64,000 nucleotides of DNA, taken from NCBI GenBank assembly GCA_020723305.1, contig DYJC01000009.1, positions 149,216-213,215 of the forward strand, in the 5' to 3' direction. Below are positions 62,201 through 64,000 of this stretch, piece after piece. The notes under the pieces are model-generated. The model did no database searches and was not told the origin of the DNA. It saw only the letters and a program-made list of their open reading frames with translations. The stretch comes from Desulfosudis oleivorans. Its GTDB lineage: Bacteria > Desulfobacterota > Desulfobacteria > Desulfobacterales > SURF-7. Both the position numbers and the translations under genes were made by a program. Position 1 is the first letter of the stretch. Each line of letters begins with the position of its first letter.

Positions 62201-64000
62201 CTTTCATAGTCCGAGCCAAAACCCAGGGTAATCTCCTGCGGGTTGCCGGATGCATTGTGATTCTGGAACTGGTCGATACGGCCGTTGGTGTATTCCACCT
62301 GAGTAAGGCGCATGTTGCTGTCATAGGTCCAGGCTTTGGCGTTGTCGCTGTACTGGACATTGCCTGGCCCGGTCATTTGGGTGACCCGGTTTCTTTTGGT
62401 GATCTCCGTAATGGTATAAGCCCGCGCGGTTCCATAGGCATCGGTCACATTCACCTGGGATGCGCTGGTGTAGGCGATGGTTACGCCGGTTCCGTCCGTG
62501 GTGGTGTTGGCGTTGGCCCGGCCACTGGAATCATACCCCCAGGTGGCGAGAAGATGATTCATCTTGTTGCGTTTGGTGGTGATGTTGTGCGCATCATTGG
62601 GGTCTGTATACGCATAGGTGAAGCCGGAGCCATCCGCATAGGTTACGGAAGTCAGGTTTTGATTTGCATCATATCCGAATGTTACCCAGATGCCGTCCGG
62701 CACCGCATCGGTGATAGGGCCGGTTATGGTCTGGATCTGATTGTTTGCATTGTATTGAAAGGTGATGACCCGATTGGTTGCAGAATCGGTCGCGGAAGAG
62801 AGTCTGTTCTGGCCATCATAGGCAAGGGTCAGGCGGTTGCCTGCCGGGTCATCCATCCAGGAGAGTTTTCCGGCTGCTGTAAAACCGTGCTTGCTGCCAT
62901 CTGTCTGATACCAGACATACTGGCTGTTTTCATACTGCACCCGGCTTCGTTCATGGAATGCACCGGTATACAGGTTGGCAGCGGTTTCCTTAAAATAGAC
63001 TCCGCGTCCGGTTTCATCCGTAATCTTGAGGTGGTTCTGGCTGCCGATGGTATAGGATGTATTTAAGGATGCAGAATAGGTATGGCTCCAGCCGGAACCC
63101 AGGTTATTGGATTGGTTGGACTGGCTGTTATAAACAGCCTGGAAAGATAGTCCAAACCGGTTTGGAGAGGAAAAGCTCACATCCGTTCGTGCGTCAACCA
63201 TGTTGCCGCTCAGGATATTGATGGTGGTTCCGACCAGTTCTCCGCCCTGACTGCCGGCAGAGTTGATGCCGTATTCTATATCGTTGGGCGTGTATGGCAG
63301 GGTTCCGCGTGCATATTCCTGAAGGTTGGTCAGGCCGTCGTTATCCATATCACTGTTTGCGTCCGGGGTTTCCGGGTCAAAACCGTATTGGATTTCCCAT
63401 AAATCCGGGGTGCCGTCACCATCATAATCAAAGGCAAACGGTTCGGTCAGGGCCAGCCCGTCTTCCAGGTCGCCATGTCCGTCACCATCACTGTCCAGGC
63501 ACATGTTATGGTTCAACTCTCCAAAATACCGGTATTCCCAGGCATCGATTACACCATCGCTTTCTGTGTCGGCTTTTCCCGGGAAAATGATATTGTCAAT
63601 CCATGCAGCATCTGCATTGGCAGATCCGCTTGCGTCTTTGACATATACCCATGTAAAGTCATGCTGTCCTTCGGTCACATCATAGGAGGCCATGGTGTAG
63701 CTCACCTGGCCGGACCACTCTCCCATAAGCTGGCCGTCGATAAAAAACCGGAGTTTGTCCTTGTCCGGTTCGGAGCTTACGGAAAAATAAAAAATGATCC
63801 TGCCTTCATTGCAGTTGATGGTGGTTTCAAGGGTGTTGCTTGTATTGTCGGCAATCGGTGCTGTCCGGGCTGAATAGCTGCCTTGAAAGGAGTTTCCGCT
63901 GGTTACATCCCAGATGCTTCCGTCTTTGGAGAACCAGTAAAAAGCAGAAAGGTTGCCGGACTCAAATCCTTCGAATGTGCTGTTGGAATAATCGCTGCTG
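59278..64000 (-). CDS. Full-length-type Rhs protein with tip A (partial at 5' end)
   Basis: The reading frame is open from 64000 to the stop at 59278 (more than 1570 codons), so the gene starts outside the window. Seen in order: a MAM/concanavalin-like domain (64000 to about 63590, with GFESGNLSAFYWFSKDG and DAAWIDNIIFPG), Asp-rich calcium-binding-like repeats (DSDGDGHGDLEDG, DYDGDGTPDLWEIQYG, DMDNDGLTNLQEYARG), a DUF6531-like start of the rhs core near 63.2 kb, many YD repeats, and the rhs-associated core ending NLIDLWGL. The tip (59278-59697, 139 residues) has TNNPGNIIYGDWAKNHGAIG and FAKFPTEGAGMKAL, like phage structural/lysozyme-type domains. This is the only copy here with upstream exported-type domains. 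Confidence 0.9.
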   Translation of the reverse strand, partial: SSDYSNSTFEGFESGNLSAFYWFSKDGSIWDVTSGNSFQGSYSARTAPIADNTSNTLETTINCNEGRIIFYFSVSSEPDKDKLRFFIDGQLMGEWSGQVSYTMASYDVTEGQHDFTWVYVKDASGSANADAAWIDNIIFPGKADTESDGVIDAWEYRYFGELNHNMCLDSDGDGHGDLEDGLALTEPFAFDYDGDGTPDLWEIQYGFDPETPDANSDMDNDGLTNLQEYARGTLPYTPNDIEYGINSAGSQGGELVGTTINILSGNMVDARTDVSFSSPNRFGLSFQAVYNSQSNQSNNLGSGWSHTYSASLNTSYTIGSQNHLKITDETGRGVYFKETAANLYTGAFHERSRVQYENSQYVWYQTDGSKHGFTAAGKLSWMDDPAGNRLTLAYDGQNRLSSATDSATNRVITFQYNANNQIQTITGPITDAVPDGIWVTFGYDANQNLTSVTYADGSGFTYAYTDPNDAHNITTKRNKMNHLLATWGYDSSGRANANTTTDGTGVTIAYTSASQVNVTDAYGTARAYTITEITKRNRVTQMTGPGNVQYSDNAKAWTYDSNMRLTQVEYTNGRIDQFQNHNASGNPQEITLGFGSDYERAISLTWHPDMSAVLTRTEPSVLNTSGDKVTVWDYDDPNDANDNPAVYNENPTLLPYRVIEKGYTKDQTGAVVPYEYVTLITYNSKGQILSVNGPLAGDGDITAYTYDPTTGNLLTLTRPLVGDTVFSDYDAAGFAGTITDVNNLNTGFTYDGRGRVTAILHPDNSTETRDYNLAGLLETSTSEDGVPHTYEYKTSTGLLDTITDGEGSYIAFTYDANGHLTEKAYHEADNTLTKVTNWSYQHPLYPGMPYREIQPDNTYTQYNYDDAGNVTTIIDPRGNTTSHTPDVFNRPSVTVQPGTLTTSYEYDLHGNLVSVLNAEGHDTVHTFDDMARVVQETSPDSGTTAYIYDPAGNLQRKTDARGIAVEYEYDELSRLTDVHYPTFGTQTAWSVAYTYDTFIAGENYGIGRQTSMTDPAGSTTFKYNNRGRAFEKTSTIDGYPFTLSRTFTPAGRVSHMVSPSGRTMDFTLNACNCSTKKVETTYDSITTVLSDNLEYRPFGQSKGMTRPNADNTESSIANQYDLSGRITVANPGASKERSFTYDANGNLTHVASAGTPWYNRTFTYDALNRLTGATGPFGNGTISYTYDNVNNRHTQTMSGVIDTYTYASGTSRMSSVVSNWNDGITGDPKQQTVAYTLDARGNTTARGSRTFTYNQDNRLTKASEGSTTLGEYQYNGFGQRVKKTAGGVTTYFVYDFLDNLVAEANSTGSVTTEYLYRGSARLAKVDIPESGSPAIYYYMNDRLGTPEALIDQNETVVWEAVYKPFGEADVHPASSIVNNLRLPGQYYDSETGLHYNYHRYYDPGTGRYLTPDPIGLDGGINLYAYVSNNPINLIDLWGLLSEVYDTYIKTDGSLAWRTNNPGNIIYGDWAKNHGAIGKSSSSKFAKFPTEGAGMKALQELLKTKYSDYTVKDAIAKYAPVDDYNSPDDYVGFLKKLGIDADKKVSEQVDSLSEAIKKFEGWKEGTVVPKSCPE
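59704..62300 (-). repeat. Rhs core repeat in copy A
   Basis: This is the reference block for the repeats in B and C. B matches it over 2.6 kb without net indels and C over the last 1.68 kb. Identity is highest in the half farthest from the tip. Confidence 0.88.

Noticed and set aside
60421..63066. Open frame of 881 codons on the plus strand inside rhs copy A (and similar at 57401-58507)
   Set aside because: It is the antisense frame of the rhs YD-repeat core, whose repeated codon pattern leaves the opposite frame open. It has no ribosome-binding site or family pattern, and the minus-strand product is clearly Rhs.
1..64000. tRNA, rRNA, CRISPR array, full insertion sequence or prophage
   Set aside because: I looked for these by eye and saw no convincing example. 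Repeats present are rhs cores, the MITE and the R family, none of which has a CRISPR spacing pattern. A covariance-model scan could still find a small RNA.

Overview
The window comes from a sulfate-reducing bacterium, most likely a Desulfobacterota (deltaproteobacterial) relative of the Desulfobacterales. It carries the dissimilatory sulfate activation and APS reduction genes (sat, aprBA, qmoABC), an AcnB-type aconitase, a TRAP transporter, and Ser/Thr kinase, PilZ and HDOD signalling genes. The taxonomic placement is inference from gene content. I saw no rRNA, tRNA, CRISPR array or complete insertion sequence.

Layout. 1-5.2 kb (minus strand): the translation operon infC-rpmI-rplT-pheS-pheT followed by a MerR gene cut by the window edge; infC appears to start at a rare ATA codon. 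5.4-12.7 kb: small regulatory and enzyme genes (PilZ, deaminase, HsdR_N-like, dGTPase-like, three cysteine-cluster proteins, HDOD, SDR) with two copies of a 122-bp MITE-like element, each flanked by a 4-bp direct repeat. 13.2-20.9 kb: aprBA and qmoABC, separated and followed by clear terminators. 21-24.5 kb (minus): a tight operon GAF - kinase-like - universal stress protein - cyclic-nucleotide-gated MscS channel. 24.7-31 kb: sat, acnB, dodecin, glgA and a CBM48 protein. 31.3-33.6 kb (minus): lipoprotein, J/HTH protein, MinD-like ATPase and a small zinc protein. 33.8-37.1 kb: ferredoxin-like protein, AraC regulator, transglutaminase-like protein and a second Fe-S protein. 37.2-42.9 kb (minus): DUF2804, a kinase-PEGA-FGE fusion, PP2C phosphatase and SET-domain protein. 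43.2-47.6 kb: cytidylate-kinase-like gene, TRAP dctPQM, DUF99.

47.6-64 kb is accessory. It opens with a toxin-antitoxin island (PIN/Phd pair, XRE antitoxin with a frameshifted RelE-type toxin, and a degraded copy of that antitoxin) and a glycine-rich secreted protein. It ends in an Rhs locus on the minus strand: one long rhs gene running off the window end, followed by three progressively shorter displaced rhs fragments. Each of the four ends in a different C-terminal tip followed at once by a different small gene. The predicted location of each small gene product (periplasm, cytosol, cytosol, membrane) fits what can be guessed of its toxin, so these look like four toxin/immunity modules. The cores are collinear DNA repeats with a mosaic pattern of near-identity that suggests gene conversion. 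A second inverted-ended repeat family lies at two module junctions and upstream of the array.

How the genes work together: Sat makes APS from sulfate, AprBA reduces APS to sulfite, and QmoABC links AprBA to the quinone pool. AcnB would serve a carbon oxidation cycle, and GlgA/CBM48 point to glycogen storage. The Rhs and toxin-antitoxin part is the most variable and most interesting region.
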